DNA of 22,798 nucleotides from Burkholderiaceae bacterium (GTDB lineage: Bacteria; Pseudomonadota; Gammaproteobacteria; Burkholderiales; Burkholderiaceae). This document shows, piece by piece, positions 17,001 to 22,290 of this stretch (within the stretch, counting starts at the first letter, position 1; each line of letters starts with the position of its first letter). Made by a program: the position numbers and the translations under genes. The stretch is taken from assembly GCA_017998575.1 (NCBI GenBank), contig JAGOCV010000023.1, positions 1-22,798 of the forward strand. The letters are read 5' to 3'. The notes under the pieces were generated by a model. It saw nothing but the letters and a program-made list of their open reading frames with translations, was not told the DNA's origin and searched no databases.

Positions 17001-18153
17001 GCGGCGCACGGAGCGCGCCATGCGCGAGGCCAACGAACGCTTGCTGGAGCAGGCCTCGCTGCTGGACCGCGCGCGCGACGCGATCATCGTCCGCAGTGTC
17101 GACCACAAGCTCGTGCGTTACTGGAACAAGGGCGCCGAGCGCCTGTACGGCTGGAGCGCGAGCGAGGCCGTGGGCCGGCCGATGTACGACCGCATGTACG
17201 ACGACGTCGAGCAGTACGAGCGCGCCATGGCCGCGCTGATCGAGCACGGCGAGTGGGTGGGCGAGCTGGAGCAGCGCTCGCGCGACGGCCGCATGCTCAC
17301 CGTGGAAGGGCGCTGGACGCTGGTGCGCGACACCGAAGGCCGGCCGCACAGCGTGCTGGCGATCAATACCGACGTTGGCGAGCGCAAGCGCGCGCGCGAC
17401 CAGATCCTGCGCCTCAATGCCGAACTCGAAGACCGCGTGCAGCGCCGCACGGCGCAGCTGTCGGCGGCCAACAAGGAGCTGGAGGCGTTCTCGTACTCGG
17501 TGTCGCACGACCTGCGCACGCCGCTGAACGCCATCGACGGCTTCAGCCACCTGCTGGAGCGCTCGCTCGCGGCCAGCCCCGATGAGCGGCAGAAGCACTT
17601 CCTCGCGCGCATCCGCAGCGGAACGCGGCAGATGGGCGAGCTGATCGAAGGCCTGCTGCTGCTCTCGCAGATCACGCGCGCGGCCATGCGCGAGGAAAAG
17701 GTGGACCTGGGCGCCCTGGCCGAGCAGTCGCTCGCATCGTGGCGCGAACGCGATCCGCAGCGGCAGGTGGCAACGCGCGTGCAGGCTGGCCTGGTGGCCC
17801 GGGGTGACCCGCGCCTGCTGCGGCAGGTGATCGAGAATCTGGTGGGCAACGCCTGGAAGTTCAGCAGCCACCATCCCGAGCCTGATATCACGGTGGGCAC
17901 GTCGGGTTTCGAAGAAGGCTGGCCGGTGTATTTCGTGCGCGACAACGGGGCGGGTTTCGACATGGCCCACGCCGGCAAGCTGTTCGGTGCATTCCAGCGC
18001 CTGCATTCGGCAACCGACTTCCCGGGGACGGGCATCGGGCTGGCGACGGTGCAACGCATCGTCAAGCGCCACGGTGGCCGCATCTGGGCCGAATCGGCGC
18101 CGGGCCTCGGCGCCACATTCTTCTTTACCTTGCCAGGCGGCGAGACCGGCTGA
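14050..18153 (+). CDS. Large membrane sensor histidine kinase with three PAS and two GAF domains
   Basis: A 1367-residue kinase. Transmembrane helix 1 is at about 28-45, followed by a periplasmic sensor of about 255 residues (Cache/PDC-like by size and pattern), helix 2 at about 303-322 and HAMP at about 323-376. Next come PAS at about 390-505, GAF at about 530-680, PAS at about 682-805 (PDGSVRWVQDHSYPV), GAF at about 810-980 and PAS at about 995-1118. HisKA has the phospho-acceptor H1153 in SVSHDLRTPLN. The ATPase domain has N-box N1263/N1267, DNGAGFD at 1298-1304 and GTGIGLA from 1326. There is no receiver domain, and no response regulator gene is nearby. The ATG at 14050 has no ribosome site; a GTG at 14101 follows GGGGGA and would still keep helix 1, so it may be the true start. 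Confidence 0.93.
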   Translation: MLRESFVGPRWPGDVVFVLRALGLRARLVLLVLVALAPMFALVAWETARKQGEALDTTRERLLSQARLAVAAQERLTERTRNLLEAVGNAPALRDADPADCMRYFAGLLAQYPAYNSMGLVSAEGELVCSSREARSALPQASRDLLEQMLTQRRFLMGGYERSARTGREQVLFGAPVLARGGGGVTAVVFASMRIDAVAAALGAAVSDGVEGSSTLVLDHDGVVLAAWPAAAAQVGSRVTDDVVLQALDRRVAGAELASDSAPVPREWGFARIADPSGTQLLVAVSAPRATILAPVLADLRWQLTVLLLSALGGGLAAWWMGEWLMARPARALLDKARAVADGDLGARVPVAGSQPPEISRLGATFNQMAQALQSRQSELDRTLRDVEQEHALLDLVINNMSEGVVAADTDGRLLLFNAAAGGLFRAPEGVAFDADSLGHELYTPDGEPLPAALRPLARAIRGESLDAWEALARQERGPDRVLSFGIRPLLDLRGELIGGLMVVTDITERRHAEEFEHGQEQVLEMIAGGVPLGEILEAVIRLVERRADGGCCSVLINQEGVLRRGAAVSLPEPFLEAIDGLAVAEGESICGTAAARRQLVVVKDVANDPLARHYRDLAERFDVASCWSMPVVGAWQEVLAVFAVYHGASRVPDPEGLALLEVAKRLVRLAIERSRAEDALRASEGRFRELAENIQDVFYSYDPRTRRILYVSPAYETLWGRSSASLLEDPSTWTASVHPDDRVRVDGRRAAGALQQSDIQYRVIRPDGSVRWVQDHSYPVAGPAGEPERVVGIARDITPRKQADIDLMHTNRALQMLSRGNEALVRAEDEQELLLEICRLAVNVGGYEMAWVGYALEDDERTIQPQAWAGNELGYLTEITLTWDENDPRGQGPAGRTIRSGHVVVSEDIMAESVGFHWRAQAFERGFRSMICLPLHDGQRNFGLLALFSGMVTKTRWEEVKLLQELAANLAYGISSLRARAEQRRTERAMREANERLLEQASLLDRARDAIIVRSVDHKLVRYWNKGAERLYGWSASEAVGRPMYDRMYDDVEQYERAMAALIEHGEWVGELEQRSRDGRMLTVEGRWTLVRDTEGRPHSVLAINTDVGERKRARDQILRLNAELEDRVQRRTAQLSAANKELEAFSYSVSHDLRTPLNAIDGFSHLLERSLAASPDERQKHFLARIRSGTRQMGELIEGLLLLSQITRAAMREEKVDLGALAEQSLASWRERDPQRQVATRVQAGLVARGDPRLLRQVIENLVGNAWKFSSHHPEPDITVGTSGFEEGWPVYFVRDNGAGFDMAHAGKLFGAFQRLHSATDFPGTGIGLATVQRIVKRHGGRIWAESAPGLGATFFFTLPGGETG

Positions 18154-18162
18154 GCCCGGCCG

Positions 18163-18711
18163 TCAGTCGTCTTCGAGCAACGTCTCGCGCAAGGCCAGGG
18201 CCCGGCCGGCTTCGTAAGGTCCCTCGGCGCGCGCGAGCACGTCGCCCTCTCGGTTGAGCACCAGCACATGCACGCGGTCATGGTGCGTGAGGCCGCTGCG
18301 GCGAAGGAAGGCCTCGCGGTCGGTGAAGACCGCGAGCACGCTCTGGCGGTCGGGGTGGCTGTCGAAGTGGCCGAACAGCCGGTCTTCGGCCTCGCTGAGT
18401 GCAGTGCCCTCGGGCGGGGCGTTGATCACCGGCATGCGTACCCACCGGACGCCCGTCGTGTGGCGCAGGTCGAGTCCCTGGATCCAGCGTTCGGCATCCT
18501 CGCGCTGGTCGCGCCTGAAAGTGACGACGACCAGCGTGCGATGTGCTGGCAGGTCGGCAGGCAGGGTCACGGGCTGGCGGTCGGCACGCTTGGCGAGCGT
18601 GAATGGCAGCTTGCCCATGACTGAAGAATCCGTAGGCGAGGCGACCGCCAGCGACAGCGCAGCGAGGCCCGCGCCCACCCATCCCGCCGTGTCGATCCAG
18701 AGTTTTCTCAC
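18163..18711 (-). CDS. Exported or membrane-anchored cysteine-free protein, possible thioredoxin-fold (ATP10/YtfJ-like)
   Basis: A 182-residue protein from a GTG start at 18711 (read as Met). A GGGAGA ribosome site is 7 bases upstream, and a predicted promoter lies further upstream. Residues about 8-27 form a hydrophobic signal peptide or anchor (GWVGAGLAALSLAVAS). The rest reads TLPADLPAHRTLVVVTFRRDQREDAERWIQGL, then LAVFTDREAFLRRSGL and VHVLVLNREGDVLARAEGPY. This strand-helix pattern looks like a thioredoxin-like fold of the ATP10 or YtfJ type, by memory of the pattern only. There is no cysteine at all, so it cannot be a thiol oxidoreductase. It converges on the sensor kinase with 9 bp between stops and is divergent from the TetR gene. 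Confidence 0.75.
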   Translation of the reverse strand: MRKLWIDTAGWVGAGLAALSLAVASPTDSSVMGKLPFTLAKRADRQPVTLPADLPAHRTLVVVTFRRDQREDAERWIQGLDLRHTTGVRWVRMPVINAPPEGTALSEAEDRLFGHFDSHPDRQSVLAVFTDREAFLRRSGLTHHDRVHVLVLNREGDVLARAEGPYEAGRALALRETLLEDD

Positions 18712-18748
18712 CGCTGCTCTCCCGTCGGAAACAGACTGCCTTGGCGCG

Positions 18749-18777
18749 ACATTAGTTCTCGGGAAAGATACATGCAA
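18749..18777 (-). promoter_or_regulatory. Predicted promoter of the minus-strand exported protein gene
   Basis: On the minus strand, TTGCAT (18777-18772), a 17-bp spacer and TAATGT (18754-18749) predict a start near 18742, leaving a leader of about 31 nt before the GTG at 18711. The -35 and spacing are good; the -10 is a weak match. Confidence 0.45.
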
Positions 18778-18791
18778 GCCGGAAATGTTTC

Positions 18792-18814
18792 AGGTCGTTC
18801 CACAAACACGACCT
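18792..18814. promoter_or_regulatory. Candidate TetR operator in the divergent intergenic region
   Basis: AGGTCGT (18792-18798) and ACGACCT (18808-18814) are a perfect 7-bp inverted repeat with a 9-bp spacer, giving a 23-bp site. It lies between the two divergent promoters and next to the TetR gene, the usual place and size for a TetR-family operator. Binding is inferred. Confidence 0.55.
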
Positions 18815-18855
18815 CGGCCGGTGACGTGGCCTGCCGCCACTCGACGGCGCACGCC

Positions 18856-18861
18856 TAGAAT
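18856..18861 (+). promoter_or_regulatory. -10 element of a probable leaderless TetR transcript
   Basis: TAGAAT is only 7 bases before the ATG at 18869, so transcription would start at or next to the A of the start codon. There is no ribosome binding sequence between. The -35 region is poor, which fits a regulated promoter. Confidence 0.5.
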
Positions 18862-18868
18862 TTCGTGG

Positions 18869-19486
18869 ATGAACACGGTGGCGCCCGAGGGGCTGTCTTT
18901 CAAGGCTCAGATGCGGCGCGCGCGCGAGGGTGCGATCGTCGGCACGGTGTGCCGCCTGATGGCCGACAAGGGCTTCGACGCCATGACCGTGGACGAAGTG
19001 GCCACAGCCGTGGGCATCGCCAAGCCCAGCCTCTACAAGCATTTCCCGAGCAAGGAAGACCTCGCCGCCGCGGCCATGGCCCACGTGCTGCAGCGCGCGG
19101 GCGAGTACGTGGCCGAGGTGCCGCTGTCGCTGCCGCCGCTCAAGCGGCTGCATGCCGTGCTGCGCTGGGCGGCGCAGGTCCACCTGGCGGGTGACCTGCC
19201 CATCCTGCCGGGCCCGCGTTCGCCGCTCAGGGCCACGCTGTCGGTGCATCCGGCATACCTTGCGGCCTTGCGCTCGGTGAGCGCGCCGCTCGAAGGCTGG
19301 ATCCGCGAAGCGCAGGCCGATGGCAGCCTGAACGCCGCGCTGCCGCCCCAGGCCGTGCTCTACGCGCTCTATGCAAGGGCCTGCGACCCGCTCATCAGCC
19401 TGCTGCAGGGCACCGGGCAGTACAGCGACGACGAGATCCTCGATCTGGCGCTGTCGGCCTGCTTCGACGGCCTGCGCGCGCGTTGA
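18869..19486 (+). CDS. TetR/AcrR-family transcriptional regulator
   Basis: A 205-residue regulator of typical TetR length. The helix-turn-helix is at about residues 40-60 (TVDEVATAVGIAKPSLYKHFPSKEDL), with the family signature Y-x-H-F. The C-terminal ligand domain is all-helical and includes RWAAQVHLAGDLPILPGPRSP, with no close match I can name. The frame is open far upstream to 18254, but the family N-terminus and an adjacent -10 box support ATG 18869. It is divergent from the exported protein gene across 157 bp that hold a 7-9-7 palindrome, so it probably represses that gene, itself or both. It converges on the universal stress protein gene. Confidence 0.93.
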   Translation: MNTVAPEGLSFKAQMRRAREGAIVGTVCRLMADKGFDAMTVDEVATAVGIAKPSLYKHFPSKEDLAAAAMAHVLQRAGEYVAEVPLSLPPLKRLHAVLRWAAQVHLAGDLPILPGPRSPLRATLSVHPAYLAALRSVSAPLEGWIREAQADGSLNAALPPQAVLYALYARACDPLISLLQGTGQYSDDEILDLALSACFDGLRAR

Positions 19487-19519
19487 GCACGCCACACGCA
19501 GGCCGGCGGGGGCTGGCGG

Positions 19520-19942
19520 TCAGCGCACCAGCAGCACCGGTGCCTTGGCGCGGGCCAGCACCTGCGTGGCCACCGAGCCCAGCACCAGATTGCCCAGCGT
19601 GCCGTAGCCATGCGAGCCCATGATGACCAGGTCGTACTTGCCGGCATCGGCGAACTTGGCGATGGTCTCGCCGGCCGCGCCCACCTTCCAGGTGCTCTTG
19701 ACGTTGCGGCCCTGGCGCGAGAGATAGCGCTCGATCGGTGCCAGCACCTTGTGGGCCTCGCTCTCGTAATACTCGTTGACGACCTCCGCGCCCACGGCGG
19801 CGCGCGCGCGCGGCGGCAGCGGCGTCTGCACGGTGAGTGCGGTGTAGTCGTTGCCTGCGCCGAACACCTCGTCGTGCGTGCTCAGGTAAGCCAGCATCTT
19901 CTTGGTGAACTTGCTGCCGTCGACGGCCAGGAGAATCTTCAT
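19520..19942 (-). CDS. Universal stress protein, ATP-binding type
   Basis: A 140-residue single-domain UspA-family protein. It begins MKILLAVDGSKFTKKMLAYL, with the conserved aspartate D8. The ATP-binding signature G-x2-G-x9-G-S is intact at G109, G112 and G122-S123 in MGSHGYGTLGNLVLGSVA, so it belongs to the nucleotide-binding, UspFG/MJ0577-like class. These small cytosolic dimers help cells survive starvation, oxygen limitation or redox stress. A purine-rich AGGAAAGGAA precedes the ATG at 19942. A TATAGT -10 box and an FNR-type site upstream indicate induction under low oxygen. It lies 69 bp after the metallophosphoesterase on the same strand but appears to have its own promoter. Confidence 0.94.
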   Translation of the reverse strand: MKILLAVDGSKFTKKMLAYLSTHDEVFGAGNDYTALTVQTPLPPRARAAVGAEVVNEYYESEAHKVLAPIERYLSRQGRNVKSTWKVGAAGETIAKFADAGKYDLVIMGSHGYGTLGNLVLGSVATQVLARAKAPVLLVR

Positions 19943-19972
19943 CTCGCATTCCTTTCCTCTGATGGAGCCCTG

Positions 19973-19978
19973 ACTATA
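19973..19978 (-). promoter_or_regulatory. -10 element of the universal stress protein promoter
   Basis: On the minus strand this reads TATAGT, a five-of-six match to TATAAT, and predicts a start near 19966. No -35 box is found 16-18 bp upstream, where the sequence is G/C hairpin, as expected for a promoter that needs an activator. Confidence 0.55.
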
Positions 19979-19979
19979 G

Positions 19980-20003
19980 AAGCGGCCTCCCGCCGGGCCG
20001 CTT
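19980..20003. repeat. Perfect 8-bp inverted repeat upstream of the stress protein gene
   Basis: AAGCGGCC (19980-19987), 8 bases, then GGCCGCTT (19996-20003). It starts 8 bp beyond the metallophosphoesterase stop on the minus strand and could be its terminator stem. It also fills the -12 to -38 space of the stress protein promoter. No T-run follows. Confidence 0.45.
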
Positions 20004-20015
20004 GATCCGCGTCAA
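20002..20015 (-). promoter_or_regulatory. FNR/ANR-type box upstream of the universal stress protein gene
   Basis: The minus strand reads TTGAC-GCGG-ATCAA, against the FNR/ANR consensus TTGAT-N4-ATCAA (one mismatch). Its centre (20008.5) is about 42 bases upstream of the predicted start near 19966-19967, the standard class II activator position of -41.5. It overlaps the stop codon of the metallophosphoesterase gene (20012-20014). Confidence 0.65.
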
Positions 20016-20842
20016 GGATGGGGCACTTCCACCAGCAGGCGGGGCCTGAAAGCTTCCTGCTCGCCCTTGCCGGCATAACCCAGTGGATTGGCGACGACGC
20101 GGCAACCGCGGGCCACGTAGTTGCTGGGCGCGTGCAGGTGGCCGTGCAGCCACAGCTGCGCGGAAGGCAGCAGCTCGTCCCAGGCATTGCAGAAGCCAGC
20201 CGTGCCCGGCGTGATGCCATAGCGCGGATCGGCGCTGTGCAGACTGGGCGCGAAATGCGTGACCACGACGGTGCTGCCGTCGAACGGCCGGGCCAGCGCC
20301 TGTTCGAGCCAGGCCCGGCACACGGCCGCCTGTTCGCGCACGCCCTGGGCCAGCCACGGCTCGCCGCTCCGCGTGGTGCCCGTGGTTCGCAGGTAGTAGT
20401 CGGCGGCGCGGAAGGCCTTGCTGCGCGCCTTGAGCTGCGCCGCCAGCGCGCCGGGACCGTCTCCCCTGGGGGCCAGCGCGTCGAAGTCGCTCCAGAGCGT
20501 GGTGCCCACGAAGCGCACGCCGTCGATCACGCAGCTCTCGCGCTCCAGCCAGATCAGGCCCAGCCGGTCGCAGGTGTGGCGCAGGCGCTCGTGCGCCTCG
20601 TCGAAATCGAACCCGTCGTACTCGTGGTTGCCCGGCACATAGAGCACCGGCGTGGGCCACCCGGCGCCAGCGGGGAGCGGCGAGAAATGCTCCAGTCCGA
20701 AGTCGCTGCCCGGAAGGCGCGAGCCGGCCTGGTAGGAACCGATGTCGCCCGCCAGCACCAGCAGGTCGGCGCCCGGCGCGGGTTCGGGCCGGAAGTCAGG
20801 CTGGGTTTCCAGGTGCAGGTCGGACAGCAGCTGCAGTTTCAT
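20012..20842 (-). CDS. Calcineurin-like metallophosphoesterase
   Basis: A 276-residue cytosolic phosphoesterase with all metal-binding motifs: D8-x-H10 (SDLHLE), D33 in LAGDIG, N72-H73 in VPGNHEYD, H196 in VVVTHFAP, and H235-x-H237 in LHGHLHAP. These coordinate two metal ions for hydrolysis of a phosphomonoester or diester; the physiological substrate is not predictable. It belongs to the stand-alone soluble subgroup found next to a range of genes. ATG 20842 is chosen because the first beta strand begins at residue 2. A minus-strand TAGACT at 20859-20854 lies only 11 bases upstream, so the leader would be about 4 nt. The universal stress gene follows downstream. Confidence 0.92.
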   Translation of the reverse strand: MKLQLLSDLHLETQPDFRPEPAPGADLLVLAGDIGSYQAGSRLPGSDFGLEHFSPLPAGAGWPTPVLYVPGNHEYDGFDFDEAHERLRHTCDRLGLIWLERESCVIDGVRFVGTTLWSDFDALAPRGDGPGALAAQLKARSKAFRAADYYLRTTGTTRSGEPWLAQGVREQAAVCRAWLEQALARPFDGSTVVVTHFAPSLHSADPRYGITPGTAGFCNAWDELLPSAQLWLHGHLHAPSNYVARGCRVVANPLGYAGKGEQEAFRPRLLVEVPHP

Positions 20843-20853
20843 CGTGGCTTGCG

Positions 20854-20859
20854 AGTCTA
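20854..20859 (-). promoter_or_regulatory. -10 element directly before the metallophosphoesterase start
   Basis: The minus strand reads CTAGACT (20860-20854), with the hexamer TAGACT ending 11 bases before the start codon. Transcription would begin about 4 bases before the ATG, giving a near-leaderless mRNA. No clear -35 box or ribosome site is visible. Confidence 0.35.
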
Positions 20860-20903
20860 GCGGCGCGCGCAGCAGGCATCCGGGCGGGCGAACCGGACGG
20901 GTT

Positions 20904-20939
20904 ATGCCGCCAGCTGCCGGCCCCATGCACAAGCGGCAT
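20904..20939. repeat. ATGCCGC/GCGGCAT inverted repeat upstream of the 55-aa gene
   Basis: ATGCCGC (20904-20910) and GCGGCAT (20933-20939) are perfect 7-bp arms separated by 22 bases. They end 9 bases before the predicted -35 element of the small gene. This could be an activator site or a chance G/C-rich dyad. Confidence 0.3.
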
Positions 20940-20948
20940 CAAAGGGGG

Positions 20949-20978
20949 CTGGAAAGTCCTAGGGTTAACCCTTAATCT
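20949..20978 (+). promoter_or_regulatory. Promoter of the 55-aa gene with embedded palindrome AGGGTTAACCCT
   Basis: A -35-like CTGGAA (20949-20954), an 18-bp spacer and a -10-like TAATCT (20973-20978) predict a start near 20985. The spacer contains the perfect 12-bp palindrome AGGGTTAACCCT at 20961-20972. The same arrangement occurs before the gene at 22349, with TGGAAA exactly 5 bases before the palindrome in both cases. Its position between the promoter boxes suggests a repressor site. Confidence 0.55.
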
Positions 20979-21023
20979 TCAGTCATCCACCAACCGGGTG
21001 CCCACAAGGCGCCGAAACACATC

Positions 21024-21191
21024 ATGTTCACCCTCATCGCCCAGATCTACCAATGGCTGCGTCAGCCTGTGGGCACCGACACCGACCTCGCCGCATCGCT
21101 GATGGAGCGCGCCGACGCCCGCGGGGTCGACCCGCATCAGGCGCAGGAATTGCGCGCCGCCGCCCACGCCTACCTGCGCGTGGTGCGTTGA
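21024..21191 (+). CDS. Small unknown protein, 55 residues
   Basis: The frame runs from ATG 21024 to TGA 21191. It begins MFTLIAQIYQWLRQPVG, an amphipathic or weakly hydrophobic helix, followed by an acidic, alanine-rich helical part ending HAYLRVVR. There is no cysteine, no clear membrane span and no family I can name with confidence. It is supported by an upstream promoter with a conserved palindrome, matching third-position G/C codon bias, and a clean hairpin directly after the stop. The ribosome site is weak (AAGG 15 bases before the ATG). It shares its promoter design with the membrane protein gene at 22349, with a LysR gene between, so the three may form one regulatory unit. Confidence 0.65.
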   Translation: MFTLIAQIYQWLRQPVGTDTDLAASLMERADARGVDPHQAQELRAAAHAYLRVVR

Positions 21192-21196
21192 GCGAA

Positions 21197-21217
21197 GCGG
21201 CTGGCAAAACCAGCCGC
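21197..21217. terminator. Hairpin between the convergent 55-aa gene and LysR gene
   Basis: GCGGCTGG (21197-21204), loop CAAAA, CCAGCCGC (21210-21217): a perfect 8-bp stem with a 5-base loop filling the 28-bp gap between two convergent stop codons. There is no T-run on either side, but the place and shape fit a bidirectional terminator. Confidence 0.6.
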
Positions 21218-21219
21218 CC

Positions 21220-22194
21220 TCAGATCGGACGCCCTGTCGCGAACGCCTTGCGGGCCGAGCGCACCACGGCGCGCCGCAGCCACTGGTGGGCGCTTTGCTG
21301 CTGTTGCCGCCGGTGCCAGAGCGCATCGACGTGCACCACGGGCACATCGAACGGCAAGTCGCGCACGGTCAATTCATCGGCGATGCCGGTTGTCCGCACG
21401 AAATGGCGGGGCAGCACGGTCAGCAGGTTGGAACTGGTCACCACCCTTCCGGCGGTGAAGAACTGGTTCACCGTGAGCACCACCCGCCGCTGGCGGCCCA
21501 GCGAGGCCAGCGCCTCGTCAATGAAGCCGTAGGGGCGACCGGAATAGCTCACCAGCATGTGGCGGGCCTCGCAGAACCGGTCCAGAGTGAGTGCTTCCTG
21601 TGTCAGCGGATGGCCACGGCGCATCACGCACACGTACTCGCCGTCATAGAGCCGTTCATGGTCGAACGCCACCGCGCTGTCGTTCTGCGTGCGCGCGGTG
21701 AGGTCGGCCAGCACGGCGGGAAAGTAACCGATGGCCAGGTCGGCCGCTTCTTCGTCGAGCAGGCGGCGGGGATCGCGCGTTGTCAGCGGCACCACCCGCA
21801 GCGACACGCCGGGCGCCTCGGCTTCCACGATTTCCACCAGGCCCGGAATGATCTCGGCGGCCGTGGCGTCGGCCATGGCCAGAACGAAAGTGCTTTGCGC
21901 CTCGGCCGGCACGAACACGCTGGGCAGCAGCGACACCTGCAACTGACGCAGCGCGTCGCGCACGGCCGGCCACAACACCAGCGCACGCGGCGTCGGCTCG
22001 ATGCCCTGGCCGGCGCGGCGAACCAGCTCGTCGCCCAGCGTGTCGCGCAACCGCCGCAGCGCGTTGCTCACTGCCGGTTGGGTGATCGACAGATTGCGTG
22101 CGGCGCGGGTGAGGTTGCGCTCGGCCATCACCTCGTCGAAGACGCGCAGCAGGTTCAGGTCGAGGGTGCGGAAGTTCGGGTGCTTGGCTGCCAT
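21220..22194 (-). CDS. LysR-family regulator (NodD/NahR-like effector domain)
   Basis: A 324-residue LysR-type regulator. The N-terminus has FRTLDLNLLRVFDEVMAERNLTRAARNLSITQPAVSNALRRLR, with the helix-turn-helix at about residues 28-47; the 'LDLNLLxxFdal' opening is typical of the NodD/NahR/LinR branch. The effector domain shows ADLAIGYFP and the YDGEYVCVMRRGHPL strand that this branch shares. The effector is unknown. ATG 22194 is preferred; an in-frame GTG at 22212 adds six residues. It is flanked by two genes with the same promoter palindrome, and by a T-N11-A dyad in the divergent gap, so it probably controls at least the gene at 22349 and itself. Confidence 0.92.
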   Translation of the reverse strand: MAAKHPNFRTLDLNLLRVFDEVMAERNLTRAARNLSITQPAVSNALRRLRDTLGDELVRRAGQGIEPTPRALVLWPAVRDALRQLQVSLLPSVFVPAEAQSTFVLAMADATAAEIIPGLVEIVEAEAPGVSLRVVPLTTRDPRRLLDEEAADLAIGYFPAVLADLTARTQNDSAVAFDHERLYDGEYVCVMRRGHPLTQEALTLDRFCEARHMLVSYSGRPYGFIDEALASLGRQRRVVLTVNQFFTAGRVVTSSNLLTVLPRHFVRTTGIADELTVRDLPFDVPVVHVDALWHRRQQQQSAHQWLRRAVVRSARKAFATGRPI

Positions 22195-22223
22195 GTCGCC
22201 ATGAGTTCTCACAAACGGTCAGT

Positions 22224-22240
22224 CATTTTCAGTGTGAATG
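22224..22240. promoter_or_regulatory. CATT-N9-AATG dyad next to the LysR start
   Basis: CATT and AATG bracket an inner CA-G-TG dyad, immediately beside the LysR box. It could be a second contact site for the regulator. The arms are short, so chance is not excluded. Confidence 0.3.
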
Positions 22241-22255
22241 ATTGGGATCACCAAT
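22241..22255. promoter_or_regulatory. LysR-type box ATTGG-N5-CCAAT
   Basis: ATTGGGATCACCAAT has perfect 5-bp arms and contains the LysR T-N11-A pattern (T22242, A22254). It lies between the LysR start and the promoter of the divergent gene, centred about 49 bases upstream of the start predicted near 22297. This is a reasonable site for autoregulation and activation of the gene at 22349. Confidence 0.5.
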
Positions 22256-22261
22256 ATAAAC

Positions 22262-22290
22262 TTGGAAACATGGAGGGTAAACCCTAAGAT
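22262..22290 (+). promoter_or_regulatory. Promoter of the membrane protein gene with embedded palindrome AGGGTAAACCCT
   Basis: TTGGAA (22262-22267), a 17-bp spacer and TAAGAT (22285-22290) form a good sigma-70 promoter with a start near 22297. AGGGTAAACCCT (22274-22285) fills the spacer and touches the -10 box. It differs by one central base from the palindrome before the 55-aa gene. The leader of about 52 nt includes AAGGGA at 22334-22339. Confidence 0.65.

Noticed and set aside
12709..18072. A minus-strand open frame of 1787 codons, running from dadA back through the whole sensor kinase gene
   Set aside because: Only the last 425 codons (DadA) look like a protein. The rest is histidine- and arginine-rich low-information sequence opposite a clearly coding kinase, as expected from strong G/C third-position bias. 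DadA starts at 13983.
18254..18868. In-frame extension of the TetR regulator across the divergent gene
   Set aside because: It overlaps the exported protein gene and the intergenic operator; the TetR N-terminus and a -10 box place the start at 18869.
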